A DNA stretch of 36,259 nucleotides from NCBI RefSeq assembly GCF_005869855.1, contig NZ_SZNH01000008.1, positions 21,451-57,709 of the forward strand, in the 5' to 3' direction. The notes under the pieces were generated by a model, which saw only the letters and a list, made by a program, of their open reading frames with translations, was not told where the DNA came from and made no database searches. Source of the stretch: Nostoc sp. PA-18-2419 (GTDB lineage Bacteria; Cyanobacteriota; Cyanobacteriia; Cyanobacteriales; Nostocaceae). The translations under genes were made by a program, and so were the position numbers. This document shows, in pieces, positions 26,661-36,011 of this stretch. Within the stretch, counting starts at the first letter, position 1. Each line of letters starts with the position of its first letter.

Positions 26661-27848
26661 ATGCGTGTAATATTGATGACCGGCAAAGGTGGCGTGGGTA
26701 AAACATCTGTTGCTGCTGCAACTGGACTCCGTTGTGCAGAATTAGGCTATCAAACGTTGGTTTTAAGTACAGATCCCGCTCACTCCCTAGCAGACAGTTT
26801 TGACATGGAAATGGGACATGCACCCCGAAAAATTCGCCCAAATTTGTGGGGTGCAGAATTAGATGCATTGCAAGAATTAGAAGGAAACTGGGGTGCTGTG
26901 AAACGTTACATTACCCAAGTTTTACAAGCTAGAGGTCTAGAAGGGGTGCAAGCGGAAGAATTGGCAATTTTGCCAGGTATGGATGAGATTTTTGGCTTGG
27001 TAAGGATGAAACGCCACTATGACGAAGGTGAGTTTGATGTTTTGATTATCGACTCAGCCCCGACTGGTACAGCACTGCGTTTGTTGAGTTTACCTGAAGT
27101 CGGTGGTTGGTATATGCGCCGTTTTTACAAACCTTTTCAAAATATCTCAGCAGCACTCCGGCCTTTAGTTGAACCTATTTTTAAACCAATTGCTGGTTTT
27201 TCATTACCAGATAAAGAGGTAATGGATGCGCCTTATGAGTTTTATGAACAAATCGAAGCTCTAGAAAAAGTATTGACAGACAATACTCAAACCTCAGTGC
27301 GTCTGGTGACTAATCCTGAAAAGATGGTGATTAAAGAGTCTCTTCGCGCCCATGCTTATTTGAGTTTATATAATGTTGCCACTGATTTAGTTGTGGCCAA
27401 TCGGATTATTCCCAGTGAAGTCCAAGACCCATTTTTTCAACGTTGGAAGAAAAGTCAAGAGCAATATCGCCAGGAGATTCACGATAATTTCCACCCTCTA
27501 CCTGTGAAAGAAGTTCCATTATTCTCTGAGGAAATGTGTGGATTAGCTGCATTAGAACGCTTGAAAGAAACTCTTTATAAAGATGAAGACCCGACTCAGG
27601 TTTATTATAAAGAAACGACGATTCGAGTTGTGCAAGAACAAAATCAATACAGCTTAGAACTTTACTTACCTGGTATTCCTAAAAACCAAGTTCAATTGAG
27701 TAAAACAGGGGACGAATTAAATATTACTATTGGCAATCATCGGCGTAACTTAGTTTTGCCACAAGCCTTAGCAGCACTACAACCAGCAGGAGCAAAAATG
27801 GAAGAGGATTATCTGAAAATTAGCTTTGCTGACAACATCAGAGTTTAA
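26661..27848 (+). CDS. ArsA/Get3-family ATPase with Hsp20-like C-terminal domain
   Basis: 395 residues from ATG 26661, which directly gives [20 protein letters not shown]; upstream codons add nothing family-like. The deviant Walker A GKGGVGKT lies at residues 8-15, and [11 protein letters not shown] and [21 protein letters not shown] are the switch and Walker B-type segments. The last ~80 residues ([20 protein letters not shown] and LVLPQAL) form an Hsp20/ArsA-HSP20-like beta-sandwich, as in cyanobacterial and plastid ArsA paralogues. No adjacent arsenic genes, so an arsenite-pump role is unlikely; tail-anchored protein targeting or another carrier role is possible. A terminator follows. Confidence 0.9.
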   Translation: MRVILMTGKGGVGKTSVAAATGLRCAELGYQTLVLSTDPAHSLADSFDMEMGHAPRKIRPNLWGAELDALQELEGNWGAVKRYITQVLQARGLEGVQAEELAILPGMDEIFGLVRMKRHYDEGEFDVLIIDSAPTGTALRLLSLPEVGGWYMRRFYKPFQNISAALRPLVEPIFKPIAGFSLPDKEVMDAPYEFYEQIEALEKVLTDNTQTSVRLVTNPEKMVIKESLRAHAYLSLYNVATDLVVANRIIPSEVQDPFFQRWKKSQEQYRQEIHDNFHPLPVKEVPLFSEEMCGLAALERLKETLYKDEDPTQVYYKETTIRVVQEQNQYSLELYLPGIPKNQVQLSKTGDELNITIGNHRRNLVLPQALAALQPAGAKMEEDYLKISFADNIRV

Positions 27849-27919
27849 TTTTGTAGAATGCTTATATCTCTACAAAAAACTAAAACTACAAAGTAAAAAT
27901 CTTGATTAATAGCTGATAG

Positions 27920-27947
27920 AGACGCAATTATATTAGCGTCTTTTTTT
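27920..27947 (+). terminator. Rho-independent terminator after the ArsA-like gene
   Basis: AGACGC (27920-27925) pairs with GCGTCT (27936-27941) and runs into TTTTTTT. It ends transcription of the ArsA-like gene. Confidence 0.75.
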
Positions 27948-28098
27948 ATATTCTTTTTGAATTTTCTCAAAAAAATAAAACTTTCTCTGATTGATTTGCC
28001 GTAGTTTTACTGAAGACAAATTGATTCAATAAATTTCAAAATATTATTAGATTTAATTATCTATGTTTAAAAATTATTAATTAAAGATATTATCAGCA

Positions 28099-31000
28099 AT
28101 GACCTCGAACTCAGAACAAGACTGGCGGCAAACTCGCCATGAAGAAAGTTTGCTACACCGGATTACAAACCGTATTCGACGAAGCTTGGAATTAGAAGAG
28201 ATTATCACAGCAACAACAGCAGAGGTGCGATCACTACTGCAAACTGACAGAGTGATGATTTACAAATTTCATGCCGATGGTAGCGGTCAGGTCATTGCTG
28301 AGTCAATTTATCACAATCGCTTGCCGTCGCTACTGGGGCTGAATTTCCCTGCTGATGATATTCCAGCCACCGCCCGCGAACTGTTTATTAAATCACGGGT
28401 GCGTTCTATTGTCAACGTTGATACTCAAGAAGTTGGTCAAAGTCACCTGCGTGATTTAGAAAGTGGAGAAACCATAACAGAGGAAATCCGTTACCGCCCT
28501 GTAGACCCCTGCCATATTGAGTATTTGACAGCAATGGGTGTCAAATCCAGCATTGCAGCCCCTATCCTTTATCAAAATCAACTCTGGGGGCTGTTGGTGT
28601 CTCATAATTCCCAAGTGCGTCTGATTTCAGAATATGAACTAGAAGCAATGCAGATGGTAGTCGATCAGCTCTCAATAGCGATCGCTCAAAGTAGCCTCCT
28701 GGCTCAAGTCCGCAAAACAGCCGAACAACAAACCATCATTAACCACATTGCTAGCTTACTACATTCACTCCCGACAATTGTATTACAGCCAGCCCTAGAA
28801 GCCGCTGTTACTGCCTTTGATGGTGTTGGTGGTCGGCTTTGCATCAGAAATGCACCTTTTGATTTTCACCATAGCAGGGTCGCGAGCTTCACAGAATGCT
28901 TAATTCCTGGAAACACCTGCATCAAACTTTATACTTGTGGTCAGCAACCTATAATGCCAGAACAGACGATATATCCACTGATAGAGCAGTATAATGTTTG
29001 GCAAGAACACTATAAGTCCAGTGAAGAATACGATGTTTGGGCAATTTCAGATATTTATCTAACTTCTAGTTTGCGAAGTTTGCAAGTTGCTTTTCAACCA
29101 ACTAAAATTCGCAGTATGTTGGCGATTCCACTTCAATATCGTCAGCAGTTGCTAGGCTATTTAACTATTTTCCGCAACGAAATAGATACAGAAACCCTGT
29201 GGGCGGGACAGTATGACAGCGATCAAAGACAATTGTACCCCCGACAATCCTTTGAAGTTTGGCGTGAAGCAAAAAAAGCACAAGCTCAAAAATGGACAAT
29301 CGAAGAAATTGAACTGGCTAAAAACCTCAGTAAACACTTTGCTTCTGCAATTCAACAGTATGAACTATATCAACAAATACAAGTCTTTAATGAAAATTTA
29401 GAACACCAAGTTAAGAGGCGCACAAGCGAATTACAACGGACGGCTGAACAACAACAGGCTGTGTTTAAAGTGATTGCTGAGATTCGTGAATCTTTGGACA
29501 CAGATACGATTTTTCAAACAACAACTAAAGAGGTTTGTCAATTAATCAAAGCTGATCGCGTTTCTGTTTACCGTTTTGATGGTGATTGGGGTGGTGAATT
29601 TGTTGGAGATTTCGAGGCTGCTACTCCATACTGGTCGAATGAGTCCAAACTAGGTATTAATACAGTTTGGAATGATACCTACTTACAAGATACCCAGGGA
29701 GGACGTTACCGTTACAATCAAACATTTGCAGTCGATGACATCTACAAAATGGGGTTTGCTCAATGTCATATCGACAATCTAGAGCAGTTTAAAATTCACG
29801 CTTTTGTGCTTGCTCCAATCTTTGTTGGACAAAAACTTTGGGGCTTACTGGCAACTTATCAACACTCAGGTCCTCGTCAATGGAAAGCTTCTGAAATCAA
29901 CTTTATCAGTCAGATTGCTGCTCAAATGGGGGTAGCACTCCAGCAAGCTCAATTACTCACTCAGACACGAGAACAGGCCTTAGATTTACAACAAGCAGCA
30001 GAACAGCAAAGGGTATTGTTTGAAGTTGTGGCCAAAGTTAGGGAATCTCTGGATTTAGATGCAATTTTTCAGACAACTACTCAAGAAATTTGTAAATCAC
30101 TACAAGCGGATCGAGTTGCAGTGTACCGCTTCCAAACTGATTGGAGTGGTGAATACATTGCGGAGTTTGTGGGTGAGGATTGGATAAAGCTAGTAAGTCC
30201 AGATACTAACACAGTTTGGCGAGATACCTATTTGCAGGAAACCCAAGGTGGGCGATATCGCCACAATGAAACCTTTGCAGTCAATGACATCTATCAAGCT
30301 GGTCACTCTGAGTGCCATGTTGCAGGCCTAGAGCAAATTCAGGCAAAGGCGTATGCGATCGCCCCAATATTTATTGGGCAACAGCTGTGGGGTTTGTTAG
30401 CAGCTTACCAAAACTCTGCACCCCGTCACTGGGAAACCTCAGAAATTAAGTTTATGACTCAAATTGCCAATCAGCTTGGGGTTGCACTCCAACAAGTCGA
30501 ATTACTCAATCAGACTAAGGAGCAGGCAGAAAAACTGGCTACAGCTTTGGATGATTTAAAACAAACTCAAACCCAACTCATCCAGACTGAGAAAATGTCT
30601 TCATTAGGTCAACTGGTAGCTGGTATTGCCCACGAAATTAATAACCCAGTCAACTTTATTTATGGCAACATTAATCATGTCAGTGAATACGCCCAAGATT
30701 TACTCAGTATCCTCGACCTGTATTTGCAAAACTCCCCTAACCCCAACCCTGTAATTCGCGAGCGCGCAGAAGAAATAGACTTAGAATTTTTGACTGAGGA
30801 TTTACCCAAAACTCTCTCCTCAATGAAAATTGGCGTTGATCGCATCCGGCAAATTGTCTTGAGTTTGCGGAACTTCTCCCGCCTCGATCAAGCAGAAAAA
30901 AAACCAGTTAATATCCATGAGGGTATTGATAGCACCTTGCTAATTTTGCAGCATCGCTTAAAAGCAAAACCAGAAAGTCCGGCGATTAAATTAGTTAAAG

Positions 31001-31419
31001 AGTACGGTGACCTTCCTTTAGTAGAATGCTATGCCGGGCCATTGAATCAGGTATTCATGAATGTTTTAAGCAATGCGATCGATGCCCTAGAAGATTACAG
31101 AGGCTCTACATCCAAACTTCATAGCAGTCAAATTACTATCCATACTGCTGTTGGGAAGATAGAAGGGAATATTAAGAGTGTAGTAATTCGCATAACAGAC
31201 AATGGCCCAGGAATACCCCAAGACCTGAAAGCAAGAATCTGCGACCCATTTTTCACTACTAAACCAGTGGGAAAAGGCACTGGCTTAGGGTTATCAATTA
31301 GTTACCAGATCGTTGTGGATAAACACGGTGGCGTATTTAAATGTAATTCTGAGCCAGGATTAGGTACAGAATTTTGGATTGAAATTCCAATTACACAAAT
31401 CACCAAATCACACTATTAA
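28099..31419 (+). CDS. Multi-GAF (cyanobacteriochrome-like) sensor histidine kinase
   Basis: 1106 residues, no membrane segments. Four GAF domains, at ~20-205, ~212-430, ~455-620 and ~637-805, precede a coiled linker, a HisKA dimerisation domain (GIAHEINNP, phosphoacceptor H845) and an HATPase domain (VFMNVLSNAIDAL; DNGPGIP; GTGLGLS). GAF1 has the phytochrome-like LNFPADDIPATAREL and DPCHIEYLTAMGV (C138-H139). GAF3 and GAF4 have GGRYR-x-N-x-TFAV-x-DIY and Cys-His at 556-557 (QCHIDNLEQ) and 739-740 (ECHVAGLEQ), the bilin-attachment pair of red/green-type cyanobacteriochromes. GAF2 lacks it. So up to three chromophores are expected; the kinase output partner is not in the window. Confidence 0.93.
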   Translation: MTSNSEQDWRQTRHEESLLHRITNRIRRSLELEEIITATTAEVRSLLQTDRVMIYKFHADGSGQVIAESIYHNRLPSLLGLNFPADDIPATARELFIKSRVRSIVNVDTQEVGQSHLRDLESGETITEEIRYRPVDPCHIEYLTAMGVKSSIAAPILYQNQLWGLLVSHNSQVRLISEYELEAMQMVVDQLSIAIAQSSLLAQVRKTAEQQTIINHIASLLHSLPTIVLQPALEAAVTAFDGVGGRLCIRNAPFDFHHSRVASFTECLIPGNTCIKLYTCGQQPIMPEQTIYPLIEQYNVWQEHYKSSEEYDVWAISDIYLTSSLRSLQVAFQPTKIRSMLAIPLQYRQQLLGYLTIFRNEIDTETLWAGQYDSDQRQLYPRQSFEVWREAKKAQAQKWTIEEIELAKNLSKHFASAIQQYELYQQIQVFNENLEHQVKRRTSELQRTAEQQQAVFKVIAEIRESLDTDTIFQTTTKEVCQLIKADRVSVYRFDGDWGGEFVGDFEAATPYWSNESKLGINTVWNDTYLQDTQGGRYRYNQTFAVDDIYKMGFAQCHIDNLEQFKIHAFVLAPIFVGQKLWGLLATYQHSGPRQWKASEINFISQIAAQMGVALQQAQLLTQTREQALDLQQAAEQQRVLFEVVAKVRESLDLDAIFQTTTQEICKSLQADRVAVYRFQTDWSGEYIAEFVGEDWIKLVSPDTNTVWRDTYLQETQGGRYRHNETFAVNDIYQAGHSECHVAGLEQIQAKAYAIAPIFIGQQLWGLLAAYQNSAPRHWETSEIKFMTQIANQLGVALQQVELLNQTKEQAEKLATALDDLKQTQTQLIQTEKMSSLGQLVAGIAHEINNPVNFIYGNINHVSEYAQDLLSILDLYLQNSPNPNPVIRERAEEIDLEFLTEDLPKTLSSMKIGVDRIRQIVLSLRNFSRLDQAEKKPVNIHEGIDSTLLILQHRLKAKPESPAIKLVKEYGDLPLVECYAGPLNQVFMNVLSNAIDALEDYRGSTSKLHSSQITIHTAVGKIEGNIKSVVIRITDNGPGIPQDLKARICDPFFTTKPVGKGTGLGLSISYQIVVDKHGGVFKCNSEPGLGTEFWIEIPITQITKSHY

Positions 31420-31426
31420 CCATTGA

Positions 31427-31461
31427 GGTTAGGTCGAACCAAACCCAACAAAATCCAAGTT
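31427..31461. repeat. Partial copy of the 32666-32741 repeat
   Basis: GAGGTTAGGTCGAACC, then AAACCCAACAAAATCCAAG, matches the left half of the element at 32666-32741 except for a gap of about nine bases. It has no matching right arm. Confidence 0.55.
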
Positions 31462-31597
31462 TTTTGGTCTGAGGTTATAGTAAGCTCTCGTGCCTACAAG
31501 TTAGTTGCACCATTTTCATTGTCAAAAAAGCTGCAAACCCTCTCCCTTGCTCCCTGCTACCCAGCAACCTCAATGTGTAAATTAAATACTTAACAGC

Positions 31598-31741
31598 TTA
31601 GGGACTTCCAGAAAATAAATTATCCAATTTCATGCCCATCAAAACGACTTTCTCTTTCCCTGCTCCCTGCTCCCCTGCCCTCAAGGCGTTCGCGTAGCGT
31701 CCCGCAGGGATGGAATATTTTTTTAATTGGAAGTCCCTTAC
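31598..31741. mobile_element. Apparent MITE with 11-bp terminal inverted repeats
   Basis: AGGGACTTCCA (31600-31610) and TGGAAGTCCCT (31728-31738) are exact inverted ends, with weaker A/T-rich similarity continuing inward for about 20 bases. A TTA lies immediately outside each GGGACTTCC arm, fitting a TTA or TA target duplication. The body includes the dispersed-repeat core GCGTTCGCGTAGCGTCCCGC. There is no transposase frame; it would depend on a transposase elsewhere. Confidence 0.65.
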
Positions 31742-31961
31742 TCCCCTTGTGAAGTGAGATAGTAAATAGAACCTTATTTTATTATTATGTAACTAAACAA
31801 GAATGACTGGTGAAAACCACTCAAGGCTCATGTTACTAAATTTTATTCCTGAAGAAGGATGATTTAAATTTATAAACCTATCTCCAGATAAATACAGTAA
31901 AACTGAAGTTAAGCTATAAAATATTTCAATAACTAAAAATCACTTTACTAAGAGTAAATAT

Positions 31962-32114
31962 ATGTTGAGTATACTTTGGGGCATTGTTGTTGTACTGTTT
32001 GCTTTTTGGGCACTAGGATTAACACTTCATATTGCTGGTAATTTAATTCATGCAGTATTGCTTTTAGCTATTGCACTTGCCATTTACAATTTTTTCAAAG
32101 CCCGTGATGTCTAG
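31962..32114 (+). CDS. Small membrane protein (Lmo0937-like, DUF5670)
   Basis: A 50-residue frame, MLSILWGIVVVLFAFWALGL, continues as hydrophobic sequence (TLHIAGNLIHAVLLLAIALAIYNF) and ends FKARDV. It has two membrane segments joined by a short HIAGNLIH turn, the pattern of the small Lmo0937-family proteins found in many bacteria. The ATG starts after AGTAAATAT. The function is unknown. A length-typical, full-hydrophobic frame in a gap that otherwise lacks genes makes it credible. Confidence 0.7.
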   Translation: MLSILWGIVVVLFAFWALGLTLHIAGNLIHAVLLLAIALAIYNFFKARDV

Positions 32115-32250
32115 ATGAATAACTAATAACATCCCTGATGAATCGGCCTTCTCTGTTTATGGGCTAGCTGGAAGATTAAATTTGGGCTTTTTTAATGGCT
32201 GGTAGTCAGCCACAATTAAAGTTTATTTCTTGTTTTAAAGGCTTTTTACA

Positions 32251-32616
32251 GTGTTAGTACAAAAACTTAATGCATGTGCAGAATTCATTGCAGGTGATAG
32301 TACTATCTTGCGAGAATTGTTGCATCCTGATAAGCAACCTTTGAAATTACGCTACAGTCTAGCTCATGCAATATTGCCCATTGGCCAAACCTCTACACTT
32401 CATTCCTTGACAACTTCTGAAGTTTACTACATTCTTAGTGGTCAAGGAGAAATGCACATAGATGATGAACTAGAGATAGTAGAACCAGGAGATGCTGTCT
32501 ATATTCCACCCAATGCTAAACAATTTATTCGGAATTCTGGGGTTGAACCACTAGTATTTATATGCATAGTCGATCCTGCATGGCGTCAGTCAGACGAGAC
32601 TGTATATTCTCCCTAG
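32251..32616 (+). CDS. Cupin-domain protein
   Basis: 121 residues. It starts with GTG (VLVQKLNACAEF), with no other near-frame start that keeps the N-terminus. The two cupin motifs are recognisable: HSLTTSEVYYILSGQGEMHI (with H and E ligands) and PGDAVYIPPNAKQFIRNSG. A single-domain beta-barrel, likely metal-binding; substrate or partner unknown. It may be an isomerase, epimerase or sensor type. It stands alone on the plus strand, facing the sulfate-binding gene. Confidence 0.82.
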   Translation: MLVQKLNACAEFIAGDSTILRELLHPDKQPLKLRYSLAHAILPIGQTSTLHSLTTSEVYYILSGQGEMHIDDELEIVEPGDAVYIPPNAKQFIRNSGVEPLVFICIVDPAWRQSDETVYSP

Positions 32617-32665
32617 AAAGAGTTACCAAGAGTTCCAAGAAATTTTGACAATAAAGAATAAAGGG

Positions 32666-32741
32666 GTAGGTCGGGTTAAACGCAACCAAACCCAACAATA
32701 TCAAGGTTTGAAGTTCAGTTTCGCTTTTTAACCCAACCTAC
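32666..32741. repeat. 76-bp palindromic element overlapping the sulfate-binding gene's end
   Basis: GTAGGTCGGGTTAAA (32666-32680) and TTTAACCCAACCTAC (32727-32741) are 15-base inverted arms with one mismatch. Between them is AACCAAACCCAACAATATC. This resembles the Nostoc repeats whose ends read TAGGTTGGGTTAA. The right arm contains the stop codon (TAG on the minus strand, 32738-32740) of the sulfate-binding gene. Confidence 0.7.
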
Positions 32742-33928
32742 ACCTGTTTCAAGTGAATCTTAGTTTGAATTTGGTCAAAGATTGCACCTTCATTAAAGAA
32801 TTTTTTTTGAATTTCGTCCCATCCTCCCAAATCTTGAGCTTTGAAAATAGTTTTTATTTTCGGATATTTGCCTTCTACTTCTTTGGCAATTGTGGTATCA
32901 ACAGGGCGAAATCCTAACTTGACAAACTCTCGTTGCGCTTCTGGAGTGTAAAGAAATTTAACAAATGCTTCTGCGACTAAACGAGTTTTATGTTTATCGA
33001 CATTTGTATCTACGACAGCTACAGGATTGTCAATGGAAATATTGACATCGGGTACTACATATGTAAATTTTTCACCATTTTGTGCCGATAAAATCATTTC
33101 ATTTTCATAGTTGAGCAAAGCATCACCTTGACCTTTTTTAAAAAATAGTTCGCTGGCATTACGAGCAGTTTTGGGTAGCAAAGGTACATGTTGATAAACA
33201 TTCGAGATGAAGTTTAATGCTTGAGCTTCGTTTTTGCCAGTTTTGATTGCTGAACCCCAAAGACCAAGAAAATTCCAGCGCGCGCCACCAGACGTTTTAG
33301 GATTAGCTGTAATTAATTCCACCTGATTTTGTGTTAAGTCTGCCCAAGTTTTGATATTTTTAGGATTATTCTGACGAATAGCGATCGCTCCTACAGATTG
33401 AGTAACTATTGCATCATTAGGCGCTTCTTTTTCCCAACCCTGTTGAATCAAACCTGACTGAACTAATTTCTGAACATCAAGGTCGAGTGACAAGTGTACT
33501 ACATCGGCTTCTAAGCCATCAATCACAGCTAATGCTTGAGAACCAGAACCTTCATAACTCTGCTCAAAAGTGACATCTTGTTGATGTTCTTTCTTCCACA
33601 GTTCTATAAATTTGGGAATAATTTGCTTATACGCTTCACTGGTAACTGAGTAGGAAACAAGCGTTAGCTTTATATTATCCTTGACAGTGGAATTCACATT
33701 ACTTGTGTTATCTGCATTGCGTGATGAACAAGCTGTTATCGCTACACTCAAGCTAACTCCGATAAAAAATAAACTAATAAAGCCCCACAAAGAAAGCTTA
33801 TGCGTCCAACTTCTGATTGGATGTAGCTTCCATTTTCTGATAGCCTGCATAGAGATGACGGTATAAGTTTGAACTAACTCGATGAAGCGTCTGATTGATT
33901 GAGAAGTTGTTGGCCACTGGTTCATCAA
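32738..33928 (-). CDS. sbpA: Sulfate-binding lipoprotein of the sulfate ABC transporter
   Basis: 396 residues; the periplasmic sulfate-binding protein that feeds the CysTWA importer. A long N-terminal tail (1-44) precedes a hydrophobic segment (45-64) and a lipobox ITAC with C67, so it is a lipoprotein. Mature-part landmarks: LTLVSYSVTSEAYKQIIPKF, YEGSGSQALAVIDGLEADVV, and TSGGARWNFLGLWG. The first ATG at 33928 gives an unusually long leader; ATG at 33850 (MQAIRKWK) is an alternative. No cysT/cysW/cysA next to it. Its stop codon lies inside a palindromic repeat. Confidence 0.93.
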   Translation of the reverse strand: MMNQWPTTSQSIRRFIELVQTYTVISMQAIRKWKLHPIRSWTHKLSLWGFISLFFIGVSLSVAITACSSRNADNTSNVNSTVKDNIKLTLVSYSVTSEAYKQIIPKFIELWKKEHQQDVTFEQSYEGSGSQALAVIDGLEADVVHLSLDLDVQKLVQSGLIQQGWEKEAPNDAIVTQSVGAIAIRQNNPKNIKTWADLTQNQVELITANPKTSGGARWNFLGLWGSAIKTGKNEAQALNFISNVYQHVPLLPKTARNASELFFKKGQGDALLNYENEMILSAQNGEKFTYVVPDVNISIDNPVAVVDTNVDKHKTRLVAEAFVKFLYTPEAQREFVKLGFRPVDTTIAKEVEGKYPKIKTIFKAQDLGGWDEIQKKFFNEGAIFDQIQTKIHLKQV

Positions 33929-34269
33929 CTTTTTCCTTAAACTGCGGTAAATTGCGCGAGATATAGTAGTTTAAGGTGATTATAGAGCAGTAGCTAAGGT
34001 TACATAACCTTTTGTTAACCTAATTTTAAATTGTCAATGAAGCCAGCTTGTGGTGACATCAGTTTTGCTAACTATTTATTCAAAAGATTTACAGCTTGAA
34101 TAAAACATCTGCCCTTAGTATTAACAGTAGCGTTACAGCTGTCACTGTTAGTTGTGCGATCGCTCCCACAACACATACAGCAGAAACAGGTTTTACATCT
34201 GGCTACTAGACGGAATCGTCATCTACTCGATTTGAATTCGAGTGTAGTAGTAGTGCTGATCGCTAGTAT
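33929..34269. other. Intergenic region between sbpA and the DnaA-box cluster
   Basis: 341 bases with no credible open frame. A short inverted repeat ACTCGA/TCGAGT lies near 34225-34245. Upstream of sbpA, this stretch must hold its promoter, but I cannot fix it. Confidence 0.45.
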
Positions 34270-34554
34270 TGTGGAAATTGTGGAAAACCTATTACAAGCT
34301 ATGTTGGATCTGAATTCAACCAGTTAAAGGCCTGTGGAAAACTTGTGGAAAAATACCATAGTTTTTCCACAAGGTAATTATACTTAATTAAGTTTTATCA
34401 AAAAAATCTCAAGTTTTCCACAGATTTTTCCACAAAAAGTAAGATTTTTTCCACAAGCTAAGTTAAATTTAATCAATTTTTATACGTTACTTAATATTTT
34501 CGAGTAATAGTTTAGCTTTCAAGACTAATAATTTAGGAAGATGGTTGTGGAAAA
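34270..34554. other. Putative chromosomal origin oriC (DnaA-box cluster)
   Basis: Eight exact DnaA boxes TTTTCCACA and one with a single mismatch lie in 285 bases. On the minus strand: 34270-34278 (one mismatch), 34279-34287, 34333-34341, 34344-34352, 34546-34554. On the plus strand: 34363-34371, 34414-34422, 34426-34434, 34447-34455. AT-rich stretches at 34372-34413 and 34456-34545 could be the unwinding element. It lies just downstream of dnaA. Boxes of this form are used in cyanobacteria; a DnaA titration site is the alternative. Confidence 0.85.
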
Positions 34555-34637
34555 CTTTAAATTAACTATTTTCCAACTAAGCAAAGTATAGAATCGAAAA
34601 CTCAAAACGAGATATTGAGTTTGCTTGAGTGATGACA

Positions 34638-36011
34638 TCATTTTTGAGAGCGGCTAGTCATACTAATGCGATCGCTCAGTTGGCGTAGTGTTTGTGCTAA
34701 AGTGCGATCGCTCTCTTGGAGTTGAGCAATTTTGTCACAACTATAGATCACCGTTGTATGGTCTTTACCACCAAACTCCTCCCCAATTCTCGGCAAACTC
34801 AAAGAGGTGTGTTGACGCATCAGATACATACCAATTTGACGCGCCCAGCTAATTTCCCGGCGTCGTGAGTTTCCTTTTAGGTCATCAATTGAAACATCAA
34901 AATTCTCAGCAACAACTGTCAAAATTGCTTCTGGGGTAACCATCACTTTTTCGTTCGGTGGCTCTAAAACTGGGGCAATATTTTCCACCGTCATTGGTAA
35001 ACCCCAAATAGAAATATAAGCCAAAGCTCGAATTAAAGCTCCTTCTAATTCTCGAATATTAGAAGTATAGTTAGAAGCAATATATTCAATTACATTCCGG
35101 GGCAGACGAATATTTTCATACTCAGCTTTTTTCTGAAGAATCGCCATTCTCGTTTCCAAATCCGGTGTTTGAACATCTGCAATTAACCCCATAGAAAACC
35201 GAGAGCAAAGACGTTCTTGTAAACTAGGAATTTGGTTAGGAGGACGGTCAGAAGCAATGACAACTTGTTTACCTGCCTCGTGTAAAGTATTAAAAGTATG
35301 AAAAAATTCTTCTTGAGTATATTCCTTACCTTCAAGAAACTGAATATCATCTACTAATAAAACATCAGCAGCTCGATAATGCTCTCGAAAGCTTTGCATA
35401 CTATCCTTACGAATTGCTGTAATTAAATCATTGGTAAATCGCTCAGTAGAAACATAAAATATTTTACAATTTGGAGAAATTTCCCAGCGATAGTGACCAA
35501 TAGCCTGCATGAGATGAGTTTTACCTAAGCCAACGCCACCACATAAAAATAAAGGATTAAACTCTCTTCCAGGAGATTCGGCAACTGCCAAAGAAGCAGC
35601 ATGAGCCATGCGATTGTTAGCGCCAACTACAAAACGTGAAAATATATATTTAGAGTTTAATTCCGTAGTTTTTTGGTTGTTATGAGAAATGGGTTCATAA
35701 ATACTGCTAGGATTTGGTGATTCCCAAGCAACCTCTGCTTCATTAACATGAGATTCATCACCTTGAACAACAGTAATGTAAATTTCTACAGGATGACCCA
35801 AAATATCTTGTACTACATGAGCAATGGTGTTGACATAATACTTCTGTAACCAATTACGAGCAAATGGATTAGGAGTACGTATCACCAAGCAATTATTTTC
35901 TAATCGTTCTGCACTAGTAGTTTTGATCCAAGTTTCAAAGGTAGGTCGGGATAGCTCAAGTTGTAAGCGCTCTAGTACCTGACTCCACAGATTTTCTATG
36001 GAAATTTCCAT
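34638..36011 (-). CDS. dnaA: Chromosomal replication initiator DnaA
   Basis: 457 residues, the normal length. Domain I (about 1-85) begins [21 protein letters not shown] short linker (about 86-118) follows. The AAA+ domain has Walker [11 protein letters not shown] (157-166), Walker [11 protein letters not shown] (near 217-226), and the sensor segment [15 protein letters not shown]. The C-terminal DNA-binding domain ends with [15 protein letters not shown], the DnaA-box-reading helix-turn-helix. It opens the origin as an ATP-bound oligomer. The ATG at 36011 has AGGTGG-TGGAGA upstream as a plausible Shine-Dalgarno. The next gene on the strand is sbpA, not dnaN, and the DnaA-box cluster is in between. 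Confidence 0.98.
   Translation of the reverse strand: MEISIENLWSQVLERLQLELSRPTFETWIKTTSAERLENNCLVIRTPNPFARNWLQKYYVNTIAHVVQDILGHPVEIYITVVQGDESHVNEAEVAWESPNPSSIYEPISHNNQKTTELNSKYIFSRFVVGANNRMAHAASLAVAESPGREFNPLFLCGGVGLGKTHLMQAIGHYRWEISPNCKIFYVSTERFTNDLITAIRKDSMQSFREHYRAADVLLVDDIQFLEGKEYTQEEFFHTFNTLHEAGKQVVIASDRPPNQIPSLQERLCSRFSMGLIADVQTPDLETRMAILQKKAEYENIRLPRNVIEYIASNYTSNIRELEGALIRALAYISIWGLPMTVENIAPVLEPPNEKVMVTPEAILTVVAENFDVSIDDLKGNSRRREISWARQIGMYLMRQHTSLSLPRIGEEFGGKDHTTVIYSCDKIAQLQESDRTLAQTLRQLSDRISMTSRSQK

Noticed and set aside
26518..26868. 116-codon minus-strand frame over the ArsA start
   Set aside because: It is antisense to the well-supported ArsA N-terminus and has no motif of its own.
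34084..34209. Open frame with protein-like text (LNKTSALSINSSVTAVTVSC)
   Set aside because: No start codon or ribosome-binding site, and low-complexity composition; probably chance.
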